From positions 496,001 through 560,000 of the forward strand of contig JAJGBQ010000002.1 of assembly GCA_022457065.1 (NCBI GenBank): DNA of 64,000 nucleotides. Reading direction: 5' to 3'. A program made the translations under genes and the position numbers. Shown here in pieces: positions 10,866-23,761 of this stretch (position 1 is its first letter; every line of letters begins with the position of its first letter). Below the pieces are notes generated by a model. That model searched no databases. It was not told where the DNA came from and saw nothing but the letters and a program-made list of their open reading frames with translations. The DNA is from Curvularia sp. ZM96. Its lineage: Eukaryota > Ascomycota > Dothideomycetes > Pleosporales > Pleosporaceae.

Positions 10866-11324
10866 TTAAATTTTGACAAATTTAGTATGCGAGCCCGTGG
10901 CAACAACGGGACCGGGCTCGCCGTCAACTATCTTCCTGATAGTCACAGAAGTAAAGGCGAGGGTTCCGCCCACTTTGCTTGCTTTACCCTCAATCTCTAT
11001 TGTGTCGCCATCTTTGGCGCCACTCTGATAAGAGACGTGGATGTCGGTGGACACGCCGGTCTTTGATCTTTGATCCCAAGCAGCGATTGCTAGTCCACCG
11101 AAGCAGTCTATGATGGTCGCTGAGGTGGAGCCATGTATGCTGCCGTGGGTATTGAGATGGTTTTTGGTCAGGGGCAGCCGTGCGCGCACAACGCCCTTGG
11201 ATGCGTAGGTCAGTTTGAGATCAGAAAGAAGAAATTCGTAGATGGGGCTGCTTGGCTTGCGGCCCTCCCAAAACTTGACGACATGAGCCAGTGTGTCGGC
11301 ATCGCTAGGGGTGTCGCTGGCCAT
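10866..11324 (-). CDS. Hotdog-fold thioesterase (4HBT/PaaI-like)
   Basis: A single exon of 152 residues, starting at the only in-frame ATG (MASDTPSDADTLAHVV). The hotdog core contains the motif HGSIHGSTSATIIDCFGGLA, the central helix and active-site region of PaaI/ACOT13-type acyl-CoA thioesterases, followed by GVSTDIHVSYQSGAKDGD and the closing strands. The length matches the family. It probably hydrolyses acyl-CoA or aryl-CoA thioesters; substrate and compartment cannot be told from sequence. It is divergent from the PXA-PX gene with 248 bases between the two starts. Confidence 0.8.
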   Translation of the reverse strand: MASDTPSDADTLAHVVKFWEGRKPSSPIYEFLLSDLKLTYASKGVVRARLPLTKNHLNTHGSIHGSTSATIIDCFGGLAIAAWDQRSKTGVSTDIHVSYQSGAKDGDTIEIEGKASKVGGTLAFTSVTIRKIVDGEPGPVVATGSHTKFVKI

Positions 11325-11572
11325 GGCGTATATACAAGGGACGGTGTGGAGGAGGACATGCAAGGATTTTTGGATGGGGAAGATTTGGTGTGTGGAACGG
11401 TACGGAGGCGGCTTAGTTAACTATTCACGTGCTATTTTCGCGTACCTACGTACGATCAACAACCAGTTCGTTTCACACCAAGGCGCCACATATATCCAGT
11501 CTGCCGTACCGGACCATGCTGGACAGCACGCCAGCACATCTCCCAGCACTGTAGAGCCGATGTTTGCCCACC

Positions 11573-14500
11573 ATGACCATGAGCGACACCATTGAACCAT
11601 CACCTCCACCCCCGAGCCTACCCACCTCCGCAATCGAACGCATCCATGACTCGGACCCGCCGCAGGACGGCGCTGCCCTTATGACAGAGGGCTCTGCGAT
11701 AGAACACCAGCCAGGCTCCAACCCCAAGGAAGAGTCCAACACACTGCCGCTCGACGTCAAAACGCTCACCGACCGCGCCCTGCACTTCTTAGCGACGGCT
11801 AGCAACGAGACGTTGGGTGCGTGCCTCGCCGGACTGGGTGCAGGCACCTATCTTATACTCGGACGCGTTGGCCTGGTCCTTATAGGCGTCGTGGGCGGCG
11901 TCGTTCTGCATGCGACATGGGAGGGCCACCACAGCGACACCCGGGGCGCTGCAGGGAAGAGTGCTGAAGCCAGGAAACGCGAGCTGGGGGCCGATATAGC
12001 CCAGCGCCTTCTCGACTGGCGAAATTCACACACGCAAGACACAACACAGCAGCATAACACCTACGATCTCAATGTGCAGCTGTACTCCGGCAAGAAGCTC
12101 GACTACTCCGACTTCAGGCCGGAGACGGCGGCTGCGCTGACGGAGCTGACGGATGCAGTCATTCGTGACTATGTCAAGTATGTCCTCCAAGTAGTCCTTA
12201 GATACTCCTCTAATACATTGCAGGTGGTGGTACTCACCCCTACTGCCCACCGAAGAAACGTTTCCCAACTCGTGTCGCCAGACCTTGACCGCTTTCGTGC
12301 TCTCCGTATCTGCACATGTCTCCCGCAAGCGACCAGCCGACAATTTTATCGACTTTGTCACACGCTCTGCCTCCTTTGTCATTATATTGCTGCAGGAGAT
12401 TACCACAGCTATACAGGCGTCGCCTGGCGATGTCCCCACTGAAGCGGTCGATCTCTACCTCAAGATGAAGAGGGACAGTACGCTAGCCAACATCCTCGAT
12501 CCAGACTATCAGGCGAAGCAGTTCAGCGTGGCTGCGGAGGACATATTGCAGAACTATCTGGACCCGAAGACATACAACTGCATGCCAGCACGCATCTTCT
12601 TGCACCAGATACTAGCCAGGCTTGTCCTGGAAATGATAGTTGTGAGCTGCTCCAAGCCTGAATGGATCAATGGATGGATTGTCCAGCTTTTGGAAGAAGG
12701 CGAACCTGAGCTTCTAAATGCAATCGATGCAGGCGTCGAGGGCTCATCTGGGCAGCTGCAGAGTGACAAGACAGATGCAGAAAAGGTGTTAGACCGGGAT
12801 ACAGCATCTCTGGCGGAAAAGAAGGAACACAAACGTGTCGTGAGCAAAGCTCAGGAAGCCATGGACGATGCTATGCGGGAAGCTCAGCGCTTAAGCCAGA
12901 TGATTGCTGAGGAAGATGCAAAACGTCTTCGCGAGCAGAACATGCAGAGCGCATCTACTTCAACGCTGAATGACGATCAGTCCGAGAGCACTACCCAAGG
13001 CATCGTCACGCCATCGTCTTCGGCGAGTGATACACATGCTGATTCCGAGCTCGTAGACTTGGGCATCTCAGGTCTTTCCAGCGGATCAATGTCAGCTGTG
13101 GCACCTTCACCTCCACCAAAATCGGCCGAGGAGCCTGCAAAGGAAGAGGAGACCAAGCAGACCTTTACTAGCTTTGACCAACTTGTTCTGCCCCAGCCAC
13201 CAACCGCGCTGATGGATAACCCTACGCCTACGGAGAGACCGCCACCACTAACATTACACAACAGCACAATGTCTATCTTCGATGACAGTATGCCTGGCGA
13301 AAAAGGTAACATCAAGAGCAAACCAACTGCCGAATACTTGATTCAGATCGAACCGAAATCGAGCCACCACACTGGGTGGATGACTGCACGCAAGTACAGC
13401 GAATTTGAGACATTGCATGAAGTCATGCGTCGCATAGCAGCCATCACTGGAACAACTGGGTTCAGTGAAGCACACCCCACATTACCGGGCTGGAAAGGTC
13501 ATACCAAAGCATCGTTGCGCGGCGAACTCGAACGCTACCTTAATCACGCTGTGCAATATCAACCACTTGCGGAAAGCGAGGGTATGAAGCGCTTCTTGGA
13601 CAAAGAGCTCGGCTCTGGAAAGTCTCCCGGCGGCGGCTTCCCCGGAATGAACTGGGCTGGTCAGACCTTCGACACAGTGGGCAAAGGTATGCTGGGTGTA
13701 CTTACAAAGGCTCCCAAGGAAGTTGCTGGCGGTGGCAAGGCGCTTTTTGGTGGAGTCAGCGGTGTCCTAGGCAGTGTTGCAGGGCCGTTGGGAGGAAAGA
13801 AAAACCGTGAGTCGGTCAGCAATGCCGCTGCCAGCGCTACGCCCTCTGCAAGCCCTGCTCCTAGCCGCACTTCGACTTCGACAGCGCCTATCCAAACAAG
13901 ACAGACTAGAGCAGAATCGACGGTCTCTGAGCTACCTAGGCATATCCGTTCTGAGAGTAGCATGTCCCTGGCAACCAAACGCACGTCAATAGATTCGATA
14001 CGGGACCCAAATTCCCCTGTTATCGATCAGCAACCAGCACGGGAAGCTCCGATGGAACGGCGACCTTCTTACAATCCTGATGGCGATGGCAAACGCTCTG
14101 GCAGGTCATCGAGATACGGCTCAAGGAACAATAGCCGTGCGCCGAGTACACATGGAAAGATTGAAGATCTTAGCCCCATGATGGGTGGTGACCAAATCTT
14201 GAATCTCCCACCCATGCCCAGCGAGATCCCCGACGATTACAATGTGTCGCGCAATCCCACTGAGCCCACACACAGCCAAAAGCCATCACGAACTTCCATG
14301 GACTCTGTACCTTCTCTTCCCCGCCGCACCTCCACAACATCCCTTACCGCATCATCGCCTTCGAAATCCTCACTCAAGAAGACCCACACAGAACTGGAAT
14401 ATACGCCCCTTTCCGAAACCGAGACTACCGTCATCATCGAACTTTTCTTTGCAGTTATCAATGAACTCTACACTCTATCATCCGCCTGGACCCTCCGCCG

Positions 14501-14900
14501 TACCCTACTCAACGCCGCAAAGACTTACCTTCTCCGGCCCAGCAATCCGCAACTCTCATCCATTACCTCCCTCCTGCAAACTACAGTCCTGGACGACAAT
14601 ACATCCGATGCCGGTCTCGCGTACCACATCCGCAAGATTCGGGAAAACGGGTTGCCGACGGAGGAGGAGCTCAAGACCTGGCCCGAGGCCATGTCGGACG
14701 ACGACAAGGAGAAGCTCAGAGTAAAAGCGAGAAAGCTACTGGTCGAAAGAGGCATGCCGCAGGCACTCACAAGTGTCATGGGCCAGGCGGCAAGTGGTGA
14801 GGCTTTGGGTAAGGTATTTGACTGTTTGCAGGATCAAAGAGTCGCGAGAGGCATCATGTTTGGTTTGATACTGCAGGGCTTGAGGGCTGTGACGCAGTGA
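11573..14900 (+). CDS. PXA-PX-nexin C sorting-nexin-like protein
   Basis: Two exons (11573-12177, 12224-14900; intron 46 nt) give 1,093 residues. In order: a hydrophobic hairpin at about 84-113, a PXA domain from about 150 to 360 (joined across the intron at DYVKWWYSPLLPTEETFP, then DNFIDFV), a low-complexity linker, a PX domain at about 565-670 (TAEYLIQIEPKS, ARKYSEFETLHEVM), a Ser-rich disordered region, and a nexin C domain at about 930-1080. This is the layout of membrane-anchored sorting nexins related to Mdm1/Snx13/Snx25, but without an RGS domain. Such proteins tether the ER or endosomes to vacuoles and bind phosphoinositides. The PX site has RKYSEF, with the lipid-contact Arg present. 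Confidence 0.8.
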
Positions 14901-15644
14901 TGAAACACCGGGTATCAAGATGTGTCTTCAGTATGACATGAGCTATGGAAGTTTAGATTCTCTCTTTGTTCTTCCTCTTTTTTTCTTCTTTGGCGTTGTT
15001 GGTCTTATGAAATGATGGTCGGGAAAGGAATATAACGTCCCTTGTATTGTATGATGTTTCTGAAGCGAGAGTATAGAGAAAGACACATTGTAATGTCTCG
15101 CGTTTCCATATCGAGTTTGTCACGTTGCATCCAAAGAAAGACATCAGCCTCGTGATAATCAGATTTATTCACTACATTAATAAGTCGAGCGAATTGGATC
15201 ACTATTTGCGCGCTTCAAAACAAACAATAGACCTCCAGGAAAGAAACAGTGTATCGTACAAGAAAAAGAACAAAGAAAAACCGCGTGAGTGCATCAACCT
15301 GCCAAAGTCATAACACCGTTCGAAAATCATTCGTACCAATCAATCAGCGTCACTCGTTCCCAAATCTCATCACCCAATTTCATATACCCATTCCATCGCG
15401 CACTAAAAGCAGTCGTCCCATATCAAAACATAATACTCTAGTCCATTACGGAGTGTATCCATACGAAGAGCTGAGCCGATTTCACAAACCTCCGCCCTTG
15501 CCAAGCTCGACGCCCATCACCAGCGATGCCAACTCTAGAACCTCAGAAGAGGCGAGTCAAAGCTTCAAACTGATAGAAATGCGGAGCGAGACGATGGGCA
15601 AAATCATAGGTGAAATGGCAGCGTCAGCAGGAATGAATACAAAC
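14901..15644. other. Convergent intergenic region
   Basis: This is the shared 3' region of the sorting nexin (plus) and the giant coiled-coil gene (minus). It is AT-richer than its flanks. I see no gene in it. Confidence 0.45.
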
Positions 15645-18600
15645 CTAGCCAACCACACTTGCTTCTTCCTCAGCTGCACGGCGGAAGTAGTCAGCATCAT
15701 GCTCAGTCTCGTGCTCAAGAGGGGCAGTGGCCAAGTCAGTGCCAACACCGGAGTCGCTAGGAGGAGAATAGTTCTCCTTCATCTCTGCCTTGACGGCGTC
15801 AACTGCGCGAACAATTTCCGATTGAGTCGGCAGGTCGACCTCGCTGTCCGCAGTGGCAGTTGTGACCACGGACGAGTTTACTTCGGACGGATCAATGATA
15901 GCGGTCCGCTCATTATCCTCTTCATCCTCCGAGTATTCCGATCCATCAGACCCTTCGTTGGTTGGCTCCTCACCGCGAGCAGCAGAGTGAACCGATTGTG
16001 CACCATAAGAGGTACGACGGTCATGGTCAATGTCACTGCCTGTCATGTAGGAAGTCCCAGAAGCATAAGTGTACTCGCTTCCCGCGCCACCGAAACTCGA
16101 ACGTCCGTCGTAGCCAGGCGTTTCACCTTCAGCGTAGCTCTCAGGATAGTCGTCAACGCTGTATCGACGCTCGGTACCGGCCTCGCTCTGGGCATCCTCC
16201 TCGATGATATCATGTGAGACAGGGGGCAAGGCCTCATTCTCGTCAACTTCAGGCAAGGCACCGTTTTCCTTGTTGGCAATGCTGGTGCTAGGTTTTCCGC
16301 CCCATGATCCTTTGCGTGAGTAGTTGCTAGTTTTAACCGAGTGGCTGCGCTTCAGTCCCGCATTGGCATTGGTCGAGGTAGTAGTGGTCGGATAGGCCTG
16401 TGCTCCTGTAGGAGTATTGCCGCTAATCTGGCTGAGAGACAAGATTCGGCGTTGAGTTGGATTGACTGGCTGGCCGTTCCTTCGAGGAGCGGCACGAGGC
16501 TTGAGTGCAAGAGAGAGACCGTTGGCTGCAGCACTAGGGGATGGGGTTGCCCTGTTTCCTTCCGCATCAGGGTCGATGCTGACACGTTTCTTGAGCTTTG
16601 AAGGGTTCTTCGAGCCACCCTTGGTCATCATCAAAGCACGGGAATGGTCCATGATACCATTCAAGATGCGACGTTCCAGTGCATCTGCCTTGGTGTCCAT
16701 GATGTGTAGTTCTTCTCGGCGGATCTCGAGTGCAGTTTGGAGAGAGGAAACCTCACCAGTCAGGCGCACCTTCTGGTTAGCCAAGTTCTCACGCTCTGCT
16801 TGGAGGGCAGCAACAGCAGCCAAGAGCGAATCTTTCTCTTCCTTCAGCTCGAGCATAGCAAGATCCTTTTCGTTTTGCAGTTCAGTCATGACGCGCTCTT
16901 TCTCCTCCTTGAGCTCTTGCACAACTCTTTCTTTTTCTGCCTTCATTTCCTGGATGTCGGCCATAAGCTGCTCCTTCTGATTGGCCTTTTCAGCTCGGAG
17001 GCTCTCCAGGTCAATCTCAAGTTGCTCTTTTTGTGTTGTCCTACGCTCAATAAGCAGAAGCAACTCTTCAGCCTCGCGTTCTTTGGCTTCGTTGCCATCG
17101 GTGATGAACTGAGTTTGCTTTGCAACGAATTCGCTAAGCTCCGCAGCAGTAGCCTTGACTTGGTTGTGGATCTCATCAAGCTTCTCAGCGTTCGCGGCTG
17201 CTTTGGTAGCGTCGTCAGCATGGCCAAGGAGTTTGTCAAGCTTCTCGTGTACAGGGCTGTCGTCGTAGCTAGGCGCTGGCTCAATTGCAAGCAACTTGTC
17301 GAGCTTCTCTTGGACCGGGCCATCATCATACTTGTTCTCAGACTCGGCAGGGGCTGGCAGAAGCTTGGGTAGATTCTCGAAATGAGCCTGCAGTTCCTGG
17401 GAGCGAGCCTTGGCCTCCTCGTTCCAAGCCCGGGCATTCTCATCGGCCTCTTCCTTGCACTTTTGCGCGTGCTCGTAATGGGCTTTGACGAGGGCTTCAA
17501 TCTCATGCAGCGCCACCATGAACTTGGGATGGTACTCAGTGATGTTGTCTTGGAGGTTATTGAAGATGGCTTCAACATTCTTGATCTCGTCACGAGTATG
17601 AGAATGTTCAGTCTTGTCTTCGAGCTTTAGTTCTTCGAATTTGGCAATGTGTTCTTCCAACTTCGCGATTGTCTCAAGCTTCTGCTCTTCAAGTTTCTCC
17701 ATCGTGGCAAGCTTCTGTTCATCGAACTTGGTGAGAGTTTCGTCGACCTTGCTGAGCACAGTTGTAGAGTCGGTAGACCATTGGGTGGTAGCACCCTCAA
17801 ACCTGTCGTTCATGCCGGCAATGGTAGCGCCCAAAGTGTCGATGGTAAGACGAAGCTCATCTGCTGTCGCCTTAGTACTTTCAAGCATCTTCTCTTGCTC
17901 TTCGGACTTGTCCTTCATGACCTTGGCAAGCTCGTCGGCTAGGAGCTGAGCATCATCGTACTTGGCCATGAGAGTGTTGAACTTGTCCTCCAAGCCTTCG
18001 GTGAATGCAGCAACGACGGCCGCCTTGGTCTCGTCATGCTTTTCGAGCTGGAGCGCTGACTTCTCTGCGTTGTCATTCTGCAAGCCCTCAATGGATCCAT
18101 GAGCGCGTTCGAACTCTCTTGTAAGGATTTCCATGAGTTCCTTTACATCAGCAGTGACGTTGTTAGCACCAATGGTTTCTTCCATGGCCTTGAATGACGC
18201 TTGGAGGCTCTCAATAGGACTGCCCTCGATGAGGCTGGTCTTGATCTCCTCTCGCATCTCGTCCAAGGCAGCCTTGACACCGGTGATGTCCTCGACAATC
18301 TGAGTGGCCTCAGCACGACGCTCATCGAAGTTGTTGGCTGTCTTCTGAATGTCCGCTTCATAGGTATCTTTCATCTTTTCGTGGCTGTCACGGAAGTCAT
18401 GGATCAGTCCAGTGAGCTGCTCCAATTCAGCTTTAGATGCGAGCTCCTCTGGGTCTGGAATCTTCATGTCGTCAAGCTTGACTTTGAGGTCATCCACGAG
18501 AAGAGTCATTGCGTCGATGTCGGCTTTGGTAGCGTGCGGGTTGCTTTCGTCTTCTGGCTTGGCTGCCTTCATTTCGTCTAGAGCAACCTTGATATCGTCC

Positions 18601-21600
18601 GCGAGTACCTGGACAACCGTAACATCAGCCTTGGTAGCGCCTTCTTCTTCAAACTTCTTCGAAAGGGCCTCCAAAGTCTCTGAGGTGGTCCGGACAACAA
18701 GCTCGACATCTTCCAGATGCTCCTTGGTAACGGCAGTCGCAGGGTCCGGAAGAACAAGCTCTTCGATCTTGGCTTTGGTGTTTGCAAGGAGAGTCTCAAT
18801 GGCGTCCGTGTCTTCCTTCTTGGCAAGGCCTTCTAGCTCAGGGGGTGATGTCTCGCGATCTTGCATAAGCAAAACCGCGGCTTGGACGTCCTTCAGGAGC
18901 TCTTCAATCACACCAAGATCTTCCTTCATGACGACGCCAGCAGGTGCTGCTGGCTCAGAAGGTGGTGCTGCTTCCTTGGCAGTGGCATCCATGGCTTGCA
19001 CCTTGTCTTGAATCTGAGTGAGAAGACGCTCCATTTTAGCCACATCTAGTGACTGTGCCACGGGCTCGGGTGGCAGGTCTGGCTCCCCTATATCTTCAGA
19101 GATCTCGCGTGATGTACTCTCCTCGTCGTCGGGGTTTTCCACAAGAGCGACTTCGTTACCTGCTGGCAGCGGAATATCCTCTGGGGCGGGCTCAGCCTCA
19201 TGCCGGAAACCCTTCAGGGTCTCAACATCAGCACGTAAAGCAGCAAGACCCTCCTTGAGGGTGTCGAGGATTTCGTAAGACACGCTCATGTCCACTGGCT
19301 TTTCGACGATCTTGGAGACATCGGCTCGCAAACTCTCAAGACCCTCGTTCATGGCGTCGATGATGTCTTCGGTGGCAGGAGTGTTGCGCTCAGGGGTGTT
19401 GAACTTCTTGTCCATGTGGGATTGAAGGTCGTCAAGACCCAGCTTGACAGCCTCTAGAACTTCCTCCGTGTCGGCTCGCGAGTGTTGTCGAATCAGACCA
19501 TTGGATTGGCGCAAGTGGTCAAGCTCTCCCCTGAAAGCCTCAAGAAGCTCTTCGTTGACACCCGCAGATGTCAAGTTGGCCTTGATCTCGTCAAGAGCAT
19601 TCTTCACCACCGTTATCATCTCGCTCTTGTCGTTGTCCCCACTTGGAACGAGAGCATTACTCAGGGAGTCCTTGAGGGCTTCTAGCTCACCGCGAATATG
19701 GGCGAGGTTGTCCTTGGAAGTAGTCTCCTGAGAGGTATGCAATCCCTCGACAAGTTCTCGAACAGCACTGACAATCTCATCCTTGTCTGCCGAATCACCT
19801 GATTTGACAAGGGAACTGGTCATGGACTCTCTGAGTTGTTCGAATTCCTCCTTGAGCGAAGCAAGCATGTCGTCATTGGATGTGGATGCAGTCTGTTTCT
19901 CCGCCATGAGCGTATGGAGTCCGTCGAAGCCAGCCTGAAGTTTCTCCAAGATGTCGTTCTTGTTGCTAGAGGTATCGCCCAGAACAACTTCCTTGAGCTG
20001 ATCGAACTCATGCTTGATGGCTTCGCTGATATCCTCGTTGGAATCAACGTCATCGTCATCTCCAGACCGGAGGGCAACTTGGGATTTCATCTCCTCAAAA
20101 CCTGCATTGAGAGCGGCAAGGATCTCCTCGTTGGACTTGGATGCCGGGAGGAGCTGAGAACTCAGCTTTTCTTGAAGACTTTCGAACTCCGATTTGAGAT
20201 AAGTCACCATATCTCCGCGGCTCCATTCCTGGTCTCCACGAGGTCCTTCTGCAACGTAACCTTGCACATCCTCGCGTAGCTTGTCGAGCTCCGCTTTGAA
20301 TTGGTCGATCATCTCGCCGTCTTGAGTGATCTCTCGCGGCTGACTTGATGAAGCTTGGATTTCGGTTCGAAGACTGTCCAGTCCCTCCCGAAGAGTTGTC
20401 AGAACCTGCTCGGTGTCCTTGCCACTAGAAGAAGAGTATCCTTCAAAGGCAGTGTGCATCTCCTCTACCATGGACTGGAGTCGTTCCATGACTGATTCGT
20501 TATGCGCTTCAGTTGCTGCCTTTACGGCGTCCTGGATACTTTCCGGAGGAATTTCGATTTCCAAGCCTGCAGAGTTGTGTTCGGCAAGTGCGTGGCGGAT
20601 GACTTCTTCAAGTAGCTCACGAGAGAGACTCTCTGCTGGCGGTTGTTGTTGAGCAGTAAGAGCTGGCTTCAACTCTTCCAAAGATTCCCGCACAGCCATC
20701 AGAACTTCCTCGCGGATTTCATGTACTTCGTTGATCGGAGGTGGAAGCTGAATCTGTTGGAGAGAGTCGTGTAGCATGGCTTCGATCTCTTCCTTGGTCA
20801 CTGCTCCAGAACCAGAAAAGTCCTGTAGGCCTTCACGCAGACACTGCAGGATCTCGTCTCTTTCCAGACCAACCTGTTGGACTTCGCGGTTGGCGTTCAT
20901 CTCGACACCGTCAAAGGCCTCTCGCACGGCACTGACGATGGCTTCCTTATCCAGGCCAGCGGATTGGGCAGACGGCTGATCTAGACCACGCTCTGCGAGT
21001 GCTTGCTTGACGACATCATATACCTCGTTGTTGTCAATAGTATTGCGAGTCACAACTGAGGACATTGACTGCCGTCTTCGCTCACGCATGACCTTATCCA
21101 TGTGCTCCTTCAGGTTCGCGAGTCCTTCCTGAAGAATGGTGTTGATCTGCTCGGTCGGCTGGCTTGAGCCCGAATCTGATTCGATGCTTCTAGCCTGCTC
21201 GGCCTCCTCGAGTTTACGCGCAAGCTCGCGACCCATGCCTAGCACTTCACCTCGGAGATCTTGAATCATTGACTTGGTCGCCATGGTAACACAGCCAGAC
21301 TCTGCAACGCTGTCCTTGATCTTGCGCAAGAACTTCAGCATCTCCTCGCTTACAAAGTCGGCAGCCTTGGGGCTGGAGTAAGCCTTGCTATCAGCCGAGA
21401 TTGTGCGAGTGAGCGCACCAGATCCTGGCGATGGCTGGAAACTTGCGGACCCAGGTGCAGCGTTGTGGATAGAGCCGCCCATCGAGCCCTGCTTGACAAA
21501 CTCAACCAGTTCGGTCACCTTCTGGGCAGTCTCTCCAGTAGCCTTGTCTACAATCTTTTGCAGGTTTGCTACGAGGCGTTCCTGACCGTCCTTGGTTACC

Positions 21601-22891
21601 ATCTCGCGAATGATCTTCTCGAGCATCGCAACGCTGGCTGCACCCTCCACGGAATATGGGTTCGGGCTACCAATACGCTCATCCGCCCAAGGGCTAGTTG
21701 ACGCCATTCTCGGGAAGGTGAATTGCTTGGTGGGTGTCATGTGAGGATCTTGGAGATTCAGGCTGCTAGACCGAGAGGTCTCTCCATTCATGGCAGCCGC
21801 AGCGGCAGCTGCCTCCTGCTTTTGCGACATGGTAGCCAAAAGATCCTTGAGTGACTTTCGGATATCCTCGTCTCGCAGGTTCGTGGCCTCCTTCAAGCTG
21901 ATGAGGTCTGTTGCATTGTCCTTACTCCTTCGACTCAGTTGCGACATGTCCTTCTGAAGACTCGAAACAATGTTGTTGATGCTGACAAGTTGACTCGCGA
22001 TGTTATCGAATGACTGTGGTTGGACTGTCCCTTGTACTGGCGCAGTTGTTGATGCTGGTGCGGGAGCTGGAGGAGATGAAGCCGCCGGAGGTGGAGAGCG
22101 TGCCTCCTTGGTAGCCGATGGTGGAGGGTCGAGCATATGCTGGGGAATGGACATTGTCTGGAGCGCCATCATCGTAGCCGAAGGAGGTGTGTTCTCGCCC
22201 AGAAAAGGCCTGTGGCTGGGCCTTAGAGCCGGAGTATCCTTGATCTCGAACCGCGGAGTAGGTGAAGGTGTGAAATGCCGTGTAGGACTGGAATCAGCAT
22301 CCTTGCCAAAGTAGTCCTTGTCCCAATCGCGCGAGATTGGCCTTCCTCCTCTACTTGACGGCCTGTCACGGTCCGGTGACCGCTCGGGCGACCGATCCAG
22401 ATAACTCCTGTCTGGCGACCGGTTGTCTAAGTAGCTCCGTAGATCACGAACACTGCCTGGCTGTAGCGACTGCATCCGCTTGTGCTGGTTACCTTTGATG
22501 AGTGCACGCTCTGGGGAGAGAGACTTCAGCGGCATAGGGTTAGTAGTATATGAGCTTGCGGGTAAGCTCTCTCGCGCCTTCTCCTCCAGCGCCTTGGCTG
22601 CCTGCATAATGGCGGCTGATGTGTTCGGTCGAGTGGTCAGATTTGGAGAGCCTGGATTTAGTGGGAGAGGAGGCGGGGCGCGCAAAGGATCTCCCGAGTC
22701 CCACCTGAGGCAGTGTTAGCATTGGTACTTGGTGTTATCAGTGGTATGTGTTGGCAGTGGTAGGTGGCGGTGTGCATTGATCGCAAAGAGAGGAAGACGA
22801 ACATGGGAATCGCTCTTTCTGAGGAGAAAGAATGAGTATGTCGGACGAGCTCCCGATCGCAGGAAGGTTCTCTGTCTGAGGAGGAAGACAT
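15645..22891 (-). CDS. Giant coiled-coil protein with tandem helical repeats
   Basis: A main exon 22704-15645 and a proposed first exon 22891-22803 give about 2,382 residues. The first exon is a model: it starts at an ATG (MSSSSDREPS), and the intron ends with a perfect CTAAC branch and CTCAG acceptor, but its donor (GTTCGT) is weak. Residues 1-400 are Pro/Ser/Arg-rich and disordered (SPDRSYLDRSPERSPDRD). Most of the rest is predicted helix and coiled coil. Residues around 600-1150 hold at least fifteen degenerate repeats of the form EEILxxLxxGLExLRxxL. A long heptad coiled coil (KEEKERVMTELQNEKD) follows, then a Ser/Thr-rich basic tail. I recognise no enzymatic domain. A structural, cytoskeletal or septal-pore scaffold role is possible but unproven. 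Confidence 0.7.
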
Positions 22892-23240
22892 TGTATGTGG
22901 TATCGTGTGTATTCAACTAAGAGGTGTGGTAGGAGGAATGCACGGCGGTGAATAGTCCAATGCGTGTCGAAGTGGGTTTCGGAGAATGCAGCGGTGGAAA
23001 TCAATCGCGAATGCTTTGGCGATCCAGCGCAGGGTCGTATGTGCAATAATTCGTGAAATGTGGAGGATGGGTGGGAGGTTGGAGTGCAGCGAGGGCCGAG
23101 TGTTATGCGTGTGCTTTGTTTACCGCGCTATAAACGATGACGGTGCCGCGCCACCGCCAACTCGGGCGTGGTCGCGGGGAGCAACTGGCGCGCCAACTAG
23201 TGCGTGCACGAATCGGAATGCACAAGCACAACGACATACC
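22892..23240. other. Intergenic, upstream of the coiled-coil gene
   Basis: This stretch should carry the promoter and leader of the minus-strand coiled-coil gene. No gene or repeat was recognised. Confidence 0.4.
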
Positions 23241-23575
23241 TTATTTCTGGAGTGCCTTGAGAGGCTTGCGCTTGCCTCGGGATGTCGTTTTCTTCGAGCC
23301 GTTTTTAGAGTTTACCTTCAAAACGACAATCATGGTCTTTTGTTGTTTGGGGGGAGGCTGGTTCTCTTCCTCTTCTCCTTCCTTCTTCTCTTCTTCTTCC
23401 TCTGCGTCTAGATTCCAGCAGGAATCCGGGGGCGGGGGCGAATGGCCAGTATAGGCTGGCGGGCAAGTCATGCTCATACCTTGAAAGGGCATAACAACGT
23501 CTGATGGAAATTCCCTAATGTATGTTAGAAAAGCTTGATGATACAATTGCATTAATCTTACTGCATCTTGGTCAT
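23241..23575 (-). CDS. Small acidic/basic bipartite protein
   Basis: Two exons (23575-23562 and 23514-23241) separated by a 47-nt intron (GTAAGA donor, ACATTAG acceptor) give 95 residues starting MTKMQEFPSDVVMPFQG. A Pro-rich stretch (PPAYTGHSPPPPDSCW) leads into an acidic run (EEEEEKKEGEEEE) and ends in a strongly basic tail (KTTSRGKRKPLKALQK) that could be a nuclear-localisation signal. The first coding exon is only 14 nt, so the start is a model. I do not recognise a family, and the low complexity leaves open that it is not translated. Confidence 0.4.
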
Positions 23576-23761
23576 TGGATTGTTGAAGTGGGGAAGCGAT
23601 GGTTCCTGCCTCTAAGCCTCGCTGCGCACGTTCTATGTCAACACACTTTTTGAGGAAGGCACGAATGAGTTGTACTTCGTCCCCCCCTTCCTTTCATGTA
23701 GGCACCACTACAGTCTTGTTTGGTAGGTATGTAAACCAGTAAAGTATATTAGAAGGGATAG

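Noticed and set aside
15249..16217. Open frame of 322 codons on the plus strand over the end of the coiled-coil gene
   Set aside because: Most of it is antisense to the Ser-rich C-terminal tail of the giant protein, it has no family resemblance and its 5' part is AT-rich intergenic sequence.
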